Assembly: GCA_001819095.1 (NCBI GenBank)
Contig: MHLS01000019.1
Span: 3,122 to 26,274 of the forward strand
Reading direction: 5' to 3'
DNA length: 23,153 bases
Source: Candidatus Lloydbacteria bacterium RIFCSPLOWO2_02_FULL_54_12
Lineage (GTDB): Bacteria; Patescibacteriota; Minisyncoccia; Phycocordibacterales; UBA6899
A model generated the notes under the pieces. That model had not been told where the DNA came from. It ran no database searches and worked only from the letters and a program-made list of their open reading frames with translations. A program made the position numbers and the translations under genes. Positions 1 through 6,467 of the stretch are shown here, one piece after another. Numbering within the stretch: the stretch's first letter is position 1; the number at the start of each line of letters is the position of its first letter.

Positions 1-84
1 TGTTGATTGAACTTCCGCACTCTTCGGCATTTCCTGATTCTGAGCGCTCTTGGACCCGCCGAACCATCTATCCAGCAAACTCAT
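1..84 (-). CDS. Partial hypothetical protein (N-terminus only)
   Basis: A minus-strand reading frame opens with ATG at 84-82 and runs off the left edge of the window, giving 28 residues that begin MSLLDRWFGG. A purine-rich ribosome binding site (GGAAGG) lies just upstream of the ATG on the minus strand, which supports this start. The fragment is hydrophilic and Ser/Gln rich after the first ten residues. It follows the 325-aa gene at 167-1144 on the same strand with an 82-base gap, so the two may be co-transcribed. I do not recognise the family, and too little is visible to suggest a function. Confidence 0.5.
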   Translation of the reverse strand, partial: MSLLDRWFGGSKSAQNQEMPKSAEVQST

Positions 85-166
85 GACTCTTCCTTCCTTT
101 TCTTTGGCGTTGAAGGATTCCCGCACCGCACACGACCTTGATTGAATGCGATGCGGGAGTTGGCCC

Positions 167-1144
167 CTACTTCTCTTCGGCCTTTCTCGGCGTCCGAGGA
201 GCTTGCTTCCTCGCTTCCGCTTCCAGCAAACGCTGGAGTGCTTCCACGAGAACCGCGTTCAAAGCCACCGTGGCGTCACGACGACCCTCCGAAACACGGT
301 CAATCGGGTACCGCGGCTTCCCGTCGCGTCCGACGAAGTTCATCACTTCGCCGTAACGGAGCTCCCGCCCGATGTGCCCGGAGAGGTTTTCGTACCTCCT
401 CCCCATCGCCTCGGTGACCTTGAGGTTCGGGTGCTGCATCGGGTTGCCTTGCCGGTCCTTGCCGTTGACGAGCACCACCTCGACGCGGGCGTGATCAAAG
501 CCGGTACTCGACTTCGACCACACGACCACATCGGGGACAGCGCCCTTCTCGACGACCTCTTTCGCAAGGTCGGTCAGCTGTCCGGGATGGACAAGACGCA
601 GAAAGCGCCGCAGACCGATCGAGCCCGAAGGTGGCGAAGGTGGCAGAGCGACCGGAACGATCTCGATCTTCCTGATACCGCCGGAGGAAGGAACGCGACG
701 ATCCTTCTCGTGCGCCTTCTCTTCGGAAGCGGCCGCGGGTGCGGGTGTCGCACCATTCGACGCTTCCGCGGTAGCGGCACCGGAGTGCCGTCCCTTTCCG
801 CGACGCCGACGACGCCTCTTCGACTTGCCCGTCTCGAGTTCGGCGATCTGTGCCGGTGTGAGCGGAAGACCCGTCTCTTTGTCGGTGTACACCACTTCCT
901 CCTCGACGCTTTCGAGAGTGTATCCCATCGTGAGAAGGATCGCTTCCTCCTCGGGGGTGGGCTCCACCTCGCCGGCCTCGATCGCTGTCATGCGCTCGGG
1001 GTCGATCGTCACCGCAGGTTTCCCTGCGCCGGCGTCCTTGTCGAACACCGAAGCGTCCGACGGCGGCAGAGTACTTCCTTTGCCTTGGTCCAACACATCT
1101 TCGTCCGACGTATCGGGCACTTGCGCTTGCGCTTGCTGGTTCAT
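167..1144 (-). CDS. Hypothetical protein with Arg-rich basic cluster
   Basis: This gene encodes 325 residues. The start at 1144 is preceded by a good ribosome binding site (AAGGAGA) and, further up, by a TTGACA/TATGAT promoter, which favours this strand over the long overlapping plus-strand frame. The first ~100 residues are acidic and probably disordered. A run of Arg and Lys (SKRRRRRRGKGR) follows near residue 110, then an Ala/Glu-rich linker. The C-terminal ~160 residues look like a folded domain (from about GGIRKIEIVPV), with a charged helical tail. No signal peptide or membrane segment is visible. The basic cluster could bind nucleic acid, but that is only an inference. I do not recognise the family. 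Confidence 0.7.
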   Translation of the reverse strand: MNQQAQAQVPDTSDEDVLDQGKGSTLPPSDASVFDKDAGAGKPAVTIDPERMTAIEAGEVEPTPEEEAILLTMGYTLESVEEEVVYTDKETGLPLTPAQIAELETGKSKRRRRRRGKGRHSGAATAEASNGATPAPAAASEEKAHEKDRRVPSSGGIRKIEIVPVALPPSPPSGSIGLRRFLRLVHPGQLTDLAKEVVEKGAVPDVVVWSKSSTGFDHARVEVVLVNGKDRQGNPMQHPNLKVTEAMGRRYENLSGHIGRELRYGEVMNFVGRDGKPRYPIDRVSEGRRDATVALNAVLVEALQRLLEAEARKQAPRTPRKAEEK

Positions 1145-1234
1145 GATCTCTCCTTGGTGAAAAAATGCGCAACGAAAACATCAAAGAAACTACCATTTCA
1201 GCCCGCAAAAAAAGCGGACAACTTTCTGAAAGGC

Positions 1235-1262
1235 ATCATATCATATATAGAAAAAATGTCAA
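1235..1262 (-). promoter_or_regulatory. Promoter for the 167-1144 gene
   Basis: On the minus strand a perfect -35 TTGACA (1262-1257) is followed after 16 bases by TATGAT (1240-1235). The predicted transcript starts near 1228, giving a leader of about 84 nt that contains a small CCGC/GCGG hairpin with a T7 loop (1203-1217). Confidence 0.6.
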
Positions 1263-1280
1263 ATTGAAGCTCAAAACCTT

Positions 1281-1334
1281 GCAGCACAAGGTCCGACCTT
1301 AAAGCAGTTTCCTCAAGGTCGGACCTTGTGCTGC
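1281..1334. repeat. Palindromic element copy E1
   Basis: This copy has a perfect 20-bp inverted repeat (1281-1300 with 1315-1334) around a 14-nt loop. The inner arm is the family core AAGGTCCGACCTT. The outer seven bases (GCAGCAC) are not shared with other copies but pair perfectly with their own partner. It lies between two minus-strand genes, next to a terminator. Confidence 0.9.
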
Positions 1335-1340
1335 AAAGAA

Positions 1341-1366
1341 AAAACGCCTTAACCGTAAGGCGTTTT
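1341..1366 (-). terminator. Intrinsic terminator, possibly bidirectional
   Basis: The hairpin pairs AAAACGCCTTA with TAAGGCGTTTT around an ACCG loop, with a T run on either strand. It lies downstream of the gene at 1489-2697 and is best read as that gene's terminator. Confidence 0.75.
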
Positions 1367-1488
1367 GGTGTTCGAGTTGCGGGCATTGGGGCGTACCACA
1401 AGAGTACTTTCAATTTCTAGGCCCACTTCGTGAGCAAGAAATTTGAGTCGCGCCGAATCGTATTCGGCAAAATGTATCTTGGGTCTTG

Positions 1489-2697
1489 TCAGTCCGTTTC
1501 GGGCTTATCATGGCGGCAACAGCCGTGCTCATATGTTTCCGCACCTGCATTCGGCGGCGGAGGCGGTGCTGCTTTGCAACATCCGCCCTCAGTCGGCTTT
1601 GGAGCGACCTCGGGTGTGTTATCCAACCGAGAGCCCATCTCGGCAATCACGTCATCCTTGGAACGAAGGCTGTTCCAGGCGATTTGAAGGAAAATGAAGA
1701 AGAGAAGAGCGAGAAACCCGAATATAATCGCAAGCGCCGCGATGATGTTCTGCCGCGACACGTCGTCGCGAGCGCTCGCAAGTGCCGCTTTGTCGGCAGG
1801 AGTTGCTGTCACCACCACCTTCTCGATCAGCGTGACTACGGGAGTCGAGAGATCGAGACTAAAGAGTTGCGGATCTGCAGTTGGTGCGAGTGTGATTGCT
1901 TTCGGTGCTTCGACGCCCTGCGGGACATGCACGCGCACGTCGGGTGCGGGAAGAAGGAACATTGTTCCCGCGGGGACTTTTTTCCACGCGGCTTCCGTAC
2001 ACGGAATGCCGAGACGCGCGGAGTTCGCACACCACACGCCGGTCGGCCCTTCCCACGGATGCGCTCTCTTCCACGCCTGCGACTGCCGCTTCCACGCACA
2101 CCAGCCTTCGGCGGGTGTTCGCGCAGTGAATTCCGCGACGGAAACCACCAGAGCGGTCCCCGCTTTGACGGGCACTCCGTCGGGCGGGACGGGCATGATG
2201 CGCACCTCGTCCTTTGCTTTCGGCTTTTTACGCGGACCGCCGAGCGTGTCGTCGCGGGGCAACTGCACCGTTGCCGTCGCAATGCCCGCTTCGAGCATCC
2301 CGCGGTAATCGACCAGTTGTTCCAGACGCAATTGCATGTCCGCGAGTTTCACGGCCATTGCCAATTCGGTGAGATCTTTCGCAAGCTGTTCCATCGACTC
2401 CGCTTCGCTTAAGGTCGAACGATCAACGTCATTGGCGGCACGGTCCCGCATGAGTTCGTTCGCCGTTGCGGAGGCCTGAACGACCAACTTCGCAACCTCG
2501 GCGTCGACCGCGTCGATCTCGGCGTGCAGTTGGGCGATGTCGGCCTTAAGTTGCGCTTCCCGTTGTTCCAGAACCTCGATCTTGGCGACCACGGCCTCCG
2601 GCCCGTCGCTTTGGGCGAATACAGGCTGGGCAAAAAAAGCAGAAAGGGAGAGACTCGCGGCGAACAGGGTCGACGCCAGACGATTGAATCGGGTCAT
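1489..2697 (-). CDS. Secreted, membrane-anchored coiled-coil protein
   Basis: This is a protein of 402 residues. I place the start at 2697 because GAGGAGG lies four bases upstream of that ATG and because the protein then begins with a clear signal peptide (basic start, hydrophobic core, QPVFAQS cleavage-like site). A longer frame would begin at 2757. Residues ~30-110 form a long coiled coil (heptads rich in Glu, Ala and Leu). A globular section with several Trp and Cys follows. A strong transmembrane segment (IIAALAIIFGFLALLFFIFL) lies near residue 330. The C-terminal tail carries two Cys pairs (GGCC and HGCC) flanking a proline run. Topology suggests an envelope protein with its coiled coil outside and the Cys-rich tail in the cytoplasm. 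I do not recognise the family. Confidence 0.75.
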   Translation of the reverse strand: MTRFNRLASTLFAASLSLSAFFAQPVFAQSDGPEAVVAKIEVLEQREAQLKADIAQLHAEIDAVDAEVAKLVVQASATANELMRDRAANDVDRSTLSEAESMEQLAKDLTELAMAVKLADMQLRLEQLVDYRGMLEAGIATATVQLPRDDTLGGPRKKPKAKDEVRIMPVPPDGVPVKAGTALVVSVAEFTARTPAEGWCAWKRQSQAWKRAHPWEGPTGVWCANSARLGIPCTEAAWKKVPAGTMFLLPAPDVRVHVPQGVEAPKAITLAPTADPQLFSLDLSTPVVTLIEKVVVTATPADKAALASARDDVSRQNIIAALAIIFGFLALLFFIFLQIAWNSLRSKDDVIAEMGSRLDNTPEVAPKPTEGGCCKAAPPPPPNAGAETYEHGCCRHDKPETD

Positions 2698-2728
2698 GAT
2701 TCCTCCTCGGAAAATAACGTCAAACAAC

Positions 2729-2773
2729 GAGTATCTGGATGATACTCTACTCCCCAAGCGGGTGCTGTGTCAA
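2729..2773 (-). promoter_or_regulatory. Promoter with overlapping inverted repeat
   Basis: On the minus strand a perfect TTGACA (2773-2768) is followed after 18 bases by TAGAGT (2749-2744), upstream of the 402-aa gene. An inverted repeat, GAGTATC (2729-2735) and GATACTC (2741-2747), overlaps the -10 and the likely start of transcription, as an operator might. Confidence 0.5.
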
Positions 2774-3034
2774 AGAAAAATATCGGGCTGAGCGACTGCA
2801 ACAATCCTTGTATAAACTTGTCCGCCCGTCCAATCCCGAGGGTAGGCCGACGGGGTAATTTGGCGGGCGGAACCACGGGCAAGTTTTTTGCCTGCCCGCC
2901 GAAGCTCCGGCGCAGGCGGGGAAGCGGAGCGGGCCACCGCCCGCCCTACATATGTATGCGTCCATTCATCCCCGCAGTAGAACTGCGGGGAATTCTCCAC
3001 GCTCCCAATAAAAGGAGGCCTGTCACTGGGCCAC
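2774..3034. other. Non-coding stretch with hairpin repeats
   Basis: There is no convincing gene here. The stretch holds a GC-rich palindromic repeat at 2891-2920 and a hairpin at 2970-2990 (CCCCGCAGT/ACTGCGGGG, loop AGA). Read on the minus strand, the hairpin is followed by GATGAATGG, the same tail that follows the hairpin at 22478-22497. These look like remnants of small mobile repeats. Confidence 0.5.
2891..2920. repeat. GC-rich palindromic repeat R2, copy a
   Basis: An imperfect palindrome of 30 bases starts CCTGCCCGCCGAAG and ends CGCAGGCGGG. A related copy in the opposite orientation sits inside palindromic element E3 at about 4126-4154. Confidence 0.6.
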
Positions 3035-3088
3035 AAAATACAAGGTCGGACCTTGGGAATCAGTTCTTAAGGTCCGACCTTGTATTTT
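3035..3088. repeat. Palindromic element copy E2
   Basis: This copy has perfect 20-bp arms (3035-3054 and 3069-3088) with a 14-nt loop and the family core AAGGTCGGACCTT. The outer bases AAAATAC pair with GTATTTT. It lies directly beside the terminator at 3091-3128. Confidence 0.9.
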
Positions 3089-3090
3089 TC

Positions 3091-3128
3091 AAAGAAAAAA
3101 CGGCCCCACGTGGAGCCGTTTTTTCTTT
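3091..3128 (-). terminator. Intrinsic terminator after the SIMPL gene
   Basis: The arms AAAGAAAAAACGGC and GCCGTTTTTTCTTT surround a loop that itself contains the palindrome CCACGTGG. It lies 15 bases downstream of the minus-strand gene at 3144 and has T runs in both directions. Confidence 0.8.
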
Positions 3129-3143
3129 CTCTTATTTCCCGAG

Positions 3144-3992
3144 TTACCGTATCTCGTAGACGATCGTCACATTCGACGTGTACTTGTTCTCCCCCACCGG
3201 AATATCGGCAGGCGGCATTCCGCTGTCCGCGGACATGAGCTCCATCTTTGCGCTTGCGCGTCCGTAATAGATCGGGTAGTTGCCGCCCTCGTTGAAGGAA
3301 ACAATGCGTACAAGCGATACGCCGAGGTCCTTCGCGAGTTCTTCGGCTTTTGTCTTCGCCTTTGCGATCGCCTCTTCGCGCGCCTCGCGCTGTACCGCGT
3401 CCTCGTTCTCCACCATGAAGTTCAAGCCACTCAAATTCGTCGCCCCGTTATCGGAAAGACCGCCCAAGATCTTGCCCGCATCATCCAATTTGCGGACCTT
3501 CACTTCGACCGACTGCGTCACTTCATAGCCCGTCAAGACCTGCTTTCCCGGAGGCTGATCGCAGGGGTAGGCGATGCAGACGATCCTCTGCTCTTGCCAT
3601 TCATACTTCGGAGAGAGGTTGTACCCTGTGGTTTTGATGTCTTTCTCGAGAACGCCGGACGCGGTGAGAAAGTCGTGGATCTTTTTCATCTTTTCGTCAA
3701 CAACTTTCCGCGCCTCGGTGGACTGTTTTGATTCGTTCGTGATAGAAAAGGATACCGTCGCAATATCCGGCGCCGCATATGCCTCGCCGTCGCCCGAGAC
3801 ACTGATAGTGGTCTGTTCGCCCGGTACGTCGCGGCCGATATATTTGTACTCGGCAATGGTGTTCGCAGAAAGCGCAAAAAGATAGAGCGCGCCCGCGACC
3901 GCAAGGAGCACGAATCCTCCCCTCTTACCGTGCCAATGTCCATGACATCCCCCGCCGCACGTGTGACCACCGAGATCGTTTTCTGTTGTCAT
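3144..3992 (-). CDS. SIMPL-domain (DUF541) membrane-anchored protein
   Basis: This is a protein of 282 residues from the ATG at 3992. An in-frame extension to 4157 is unlikely because it would be translated through part of repeat E3. The first ~25 residues are unusually rich in His, Cys and Gly (HTCGGGCHGHWHG). One transmembrane helix follows (FVLLAVAGALYLFALSA). The rest is the SIMPL/DUF541 fold: 'ISVSGDGEAYAAPDIATVSFSI', then 'LTGYEVTQSVEVKVR', and a C-terminal 'TSNVTIVYEI' strand. The family lies outside the cytoplasmic membrane and has no well-defined biochemical role. The His/Cys tail would be cytoplasmic and could bind metal (inference). No clear ribosome binding site is visible. Confidence 0.85.
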   Translation of the reverse strand: MTTENDLGGHTCGGGCHGHWHGKRGGFVLLAVAGALYLFALSANTIAEYKYIGRDVPGEQTTISVSGDGEAYAAPDIATVSFSITNESKQSTEARKVVDEKMKKIHDFLTASGVLEKDIKTTGYNLSPKYEWQEQRIVCIAYPCDQPPGKQVLTGYEVTQSVEVKVRKLDDAGKILGGLSDNGATNLSGLNFMVENEDAVQREAREEAIAKAKTKAEELAKDLGVSLVRIVSFNEGGNYPIYYGRASAKMELMSADSGMPPADIPVGENKYTSNVTIVYEIR

Positions 3993-4089
3993 AATAAAGA
4001 AAAAACTAGTGACGGATAATTTTGTATTGAGTATAACACACCAATCCAGCCGTCGCTTTATGTGACATTTTTTTATTTGTCTGGGTCGA

Positions 4090-4175
4090 AAAATACAAGG
4101 TCCGACCTTAAGAATCACCCCGCCGCCGCCTGCGTCCGACTTCGGACGGGCAGGCAAGGTCGGACCTTGTATTTT
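4090..4175. repeat. Palindromic element copy E3 with nested R2
   Basis: Perfect 20-bp arms (4090-4109 and 4156-4175) share the family core, but the loop is 46 nt instead of 14. The loop begins like other copies (AAGAATCA) and is then interrupted by about 29 bases (4126-4154) related to the inverted form of repeat R2. The right arm overlaps the glmS stop codon. Read on the minus strand, the element ends in a TATTTTT tail and may work as the glmS terminator. Confidence 0.85.
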
Positions 4176-5979
4176 ATTTTACCGTCACCGACTTCGCCAA
4201 GTTGCGCGGTTTGTCGGGGTCGTTCCCGCGCAAGACGGCGAGATGGTATGCGAGAAGCTGGATCGGGATGAGATTCGCGATGGTCGAGGCGATACCGAGG
4301 TCAGGAACCGGTATCCATTCGTCGAAAAGCGGCGAGTGGGTGGGAGCGATACCGATGATGTACGCGCCGCGCGATTTCAATTCCATCGTGTTCGATTCCA
4401 TGTCGCGCCGTGTCTCGTCGTTGGCAATGAGTGCAATGACCGGCGTGCCTTTTTGGATGAGCGCAATCGGGCCGTGCTTCAACTCTCCTCCGGGAAATCC
4501 TTCGGCGTGGATATAAGAGACTTCCTGTATCTTGATTGCCGCTTCGTGCGCAATCGGTGCGTTCAACCCGCGTCCGATGATGTAAAGGTCGTTCGTGTCC
4601 TTCAGTCTTTCGGCGACACGCCGTATCTCGTAGGAAAGATCGGGGGTGAGCCACGCCTTGATCTCTTTGACCGCCCTGCGCAAAAGATGTTTTCCTTCGG
4701 CCAACTTCGCTTTCCCGTCTTTCGCAAGCGCGTGTGCGAGAAGTATGAGTACCGCGGCCTGCGCCGTTGCCGCCTTGGTCGACGCAACGGCAATCTCCGG
4801 TCCGGTGTTGATGAAGAGTTTCTTGTCCGACATGCGGTCCATCGAGCTTCCCACGACGTTCAAGAGCGAAACAATCTTTGCTCCTCTTTTTTTGCCCACC
4901 GAAAGCGCCTCGAGCACATCAGCCGTCTCGCCGCTCTGGGACACCGCGAAGAGGACGCTTTTTCTATCCAGGAACTGCTCGTACGGTTTGAACTCCGATC
5001 CGACGAATGCGGTCGTCTGCCTCCCGCCGACGGAGGCGGCATAGAGCTCGCCCAGTTTCGCCATTTTTGCCGCCGTGCCGCAGCCGATGAAGAAACAATG
5101 CTCGGCCTCTTTCATGAGCGCCGCCGCCTCAAGCAGTTTCCCGTCCTCTTGTCGGATCGCTTTATCAAGAGAAAGCGGCTGTTCCAAGATCTCCTTCAGC
5201 ATGTAATGGGGATGGCCTTCTTTCGTCGCGCTCGCTTTGTCCCAGAGAATCTCGCTCCACTTCGGTTCGACCTTCGCGCCGTCGTCCAAACTGCGCATCA
5301 TGATGCCCTCGGCGGAGACCTTGAGATATTCGCGGTCACCCGGGTAACAAACGGTACGCGTGTGGTCGAGAAAGGCCGGCACGTCCGAAGCGAGATAATA
5401 CTGGTCTTCACCTTCCCCCACGACCAACGGCGACCCGTCGCGCATCGCGAGAAGGTAGGGTTCGCCCCGTTTCATCACCACGACCGCGTATCTCCCTTCG
5501 AGCATCTTCCCCGTCTCGACAAATGCGGACTCGAACGTATTCCCGAGGCGCAAAAAGTAATCGATGAGGTGCGGGATCACTTCGGTGTCGGTCTCGGAAA
5601 CGAAAAGGTCGGCGTGTACCAAGCCGAGTTTCGCGTAGAGGAAAGCGCGCAGTTCGTTGTGATTCTCGACGATACCGTTGTGGATGACGGCAATCGTCCT
5701 GTCGCGGTTGAAGTGCGGATGGGAGTTCACTTCCGACACTCCGCCGTGCGTCGCCCAGCGCGAATGGCCGATAGCGAGTTTTCCCGAAATGCCTTTGAGT
5801 TCTTGCTCGTTCGTATCGGAAATTTTCCCGACCGACTTTCTCACAAAAACTCCGTCTGGCGTCATCGCCGCAATGCCCCACGAATCGTAGCCGCGGTACT
5901 CCAAGTCGCGCAACGCCCTATAGGTCATAAGCGCCACGTCCCTTTCCCTTACTCCAACATAGCCAAATATGCCGCACAT
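4174..5979 (-). CDS. glmS: Glutamine-fructose-6-phosphate aminotransferase (isomerizing)
   Basis: GlmS makes glucosamine-6-phosphate from fructose-6-phosphate and glutamine, the first step toward UDP-GlcNAc for cell wall synthesis in the cytoplasm. The 601-residue length is typical. The N-terminal glutaminase domain starts MCGIFGY, where Cys2 is the nucleophile, and shows YRGYDSWGIA and HSRWATHGG. Two SIS sugar-isomerase domains follow (GCGTAAKMAKLGE, SQSGETADVLEAL, EIAVASTKAATAQAAVL, and a second set with GRGLNAPIAHEAAIKIQE). The C-terminus PRNLAKSVTVK is the usual family ending. There is no clear ribosome binding site; the leader instead carries a short tandem repeat. The stop codon overlaps palindrome E3. 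Confidence 0.97.
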   Translation of the reverse strand: MCGIFGYVGVRERDVALMTYRALRDLEYRGYDSWGIAAMTPDGVFVRKSVGKISDTNEQELKGISGKLAIGHSRWATHGGVSEVNSHPHFNRDRTIAVIHNGIVENHNELRAFLYAKLGLVHADLFVSETDTEVIPHLIDYFLRLGNTFESAFVETGKMLEGRYAVVVMKRGEPYLLAMRDGSPLVVGEGEDQYYLASDVPAFLDHTRTVCYPGDREYLKVSAEGIMMRSLDDGAKVEPKWSEILWDKASATKEGHPHYMLKEILEQPLSLDKAIRQEDGKLLEAAALMKEAEHCFFIGCGTAAKMAKLGELYAASVGGRQTTAFVGSEFKPYEQFLDRKSVLFAVSQSGETADVLEALSVGKKRGAKIVSLLNVVGSSMDRMSDKKLFINTGPEIAVASTKAATAQAAVLILLAHALAKDGKAKLAEGKHLLRRAVKEIKAWLTPDLSYEIRRVAERLKDTNDLYIIGRGLNAPIAHEAAIKIQEVSYIHAEGFPGGELKHGPIALIQKGTPVIALIANDETRRDMESNTMELKSRGAYIIGIAPTHSPLFDEWIPVPDLGIASTIANLIPIQLLAYHLAVLRGNDPDKPRNLAKSVTVK

Positions 5980-5996
5980 AGTTAGTAGATAGGGAG

Positions 5997-6013
5997 TAGT
6001 AAGTAGTAAGTAG
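5997..6013. repeat. Short tandem repeat in glmS leader
   Basis: The unit TAGTAAG is repeated about 2.4 times, beginning 18 bases upstream of the glmS ATG. It occupies the place where a ribosome binding site would be expected. No glmS ribozyme fold was recognised. Confidence 0.5.
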
Positions 6014-6072
6014 AAATACAGGTACTCATATCATTCTTTATAACACGCGTAGTAACACAATGTTGCAAAAAC

Positions 6073-6104
6073 TTGACAATAAGAGACTCGTGTGCCAGTA
6101 TAAC
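6073..6104 (+). promoter_or_regulatory. Possible promoter for the 98-aa membrane gene
   Basis: TTGACA (6073-6078) and TATAAC (6099-6104) are both good boxes, but the 20-base spacer is long, so the pairing is tentative. The gene starts 48 bases downstream. Confidence 0.35.
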
Positions 6105-6151
6105 CAGTAGTTTTTCTTCCCACCAAAACACGCCCGCGCAAGGAGTGATTC

Positions 6152-6448
6152 ATGTTCTATCAAATCAGTAACTGGGTCATCGGCATCATCTCGCTGTTCC
6201 TGCTCGTCGGCATTTATAACGAACGACGTGGCGGGTTCTTGCTTGGATCCTGGAGTGCCCTCGCGGTGATGTTCATACCAAACATCGTAAAAAGTAAGTG
6301 CATTTTTGCTGCACTCATTCCGCTCTATGTTGGTCTAGGTTTCGGACTTTACCAACATGAATGGCCGCCGATACTTTATGGACTCGGCTGGTGTGTGCCA
6401 TTCACCGGCGCTTGGAGCATGGTGCTCGGACTCAATGCAAAATGGTAA
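6152..6448 (+). CDS. Small multi-pass membrane protein
   Basis: This is a 98-residue protein with a clear ribosome binding site (AAGGAG) eight bases before the ATG. It is mostly hydrophobic, with probably three or four membrane segments: about residues 5-22, 28-45, 50-66 and 73-92. A short charged loop (NERRGG) follows the first segment. Trp residues cluster near the membrane edges. It is divergent from glmS and convergent with murD, and the two 3' ends share a terminator hairpin. I do not recognise a family, and no catalytic residues stand out. Confidence 0.7.
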   Translation: MFYQISNWVIGIISLFLLVGIYNERRGGFLLGSWSALAVMFIPNIVKSKCIFAALIPLYVGLGFGLYQHEWPPILYGLGWCVPFTGAWSMVLGLNAKW

Positions 6449-6467
6449 TATCGACCGCAGCAGAAAT

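Noticed and set aside
146..1267. A 373-codon plus-strand open frame opposite the 325-aa gene
   Set aside because: The minus-strand gene has a promoter and ribosome binding site. The plus frame has neither, and its composition looks like an antisense shadow.
1198..1413. A 71-codon minus-strand frame covering repeat E1
   Set aside because: It is made largely of the palindromic element and terminator sequence and has no ribosome binding site.
4243..5985. A 580-codon open frame on the plus strand opposite glmS
   Set aside because: It is a shadow of glmS caused by GC-rich codon use. The translation has no family motifs, while the minus strand is unmistakably GlmS.
5980..6151. glmS ribozyme in the glmS leader
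   Set aside because: The leader is short and AT-rich with simple TAGTAAG repeats. No ribozyme core was recognised.
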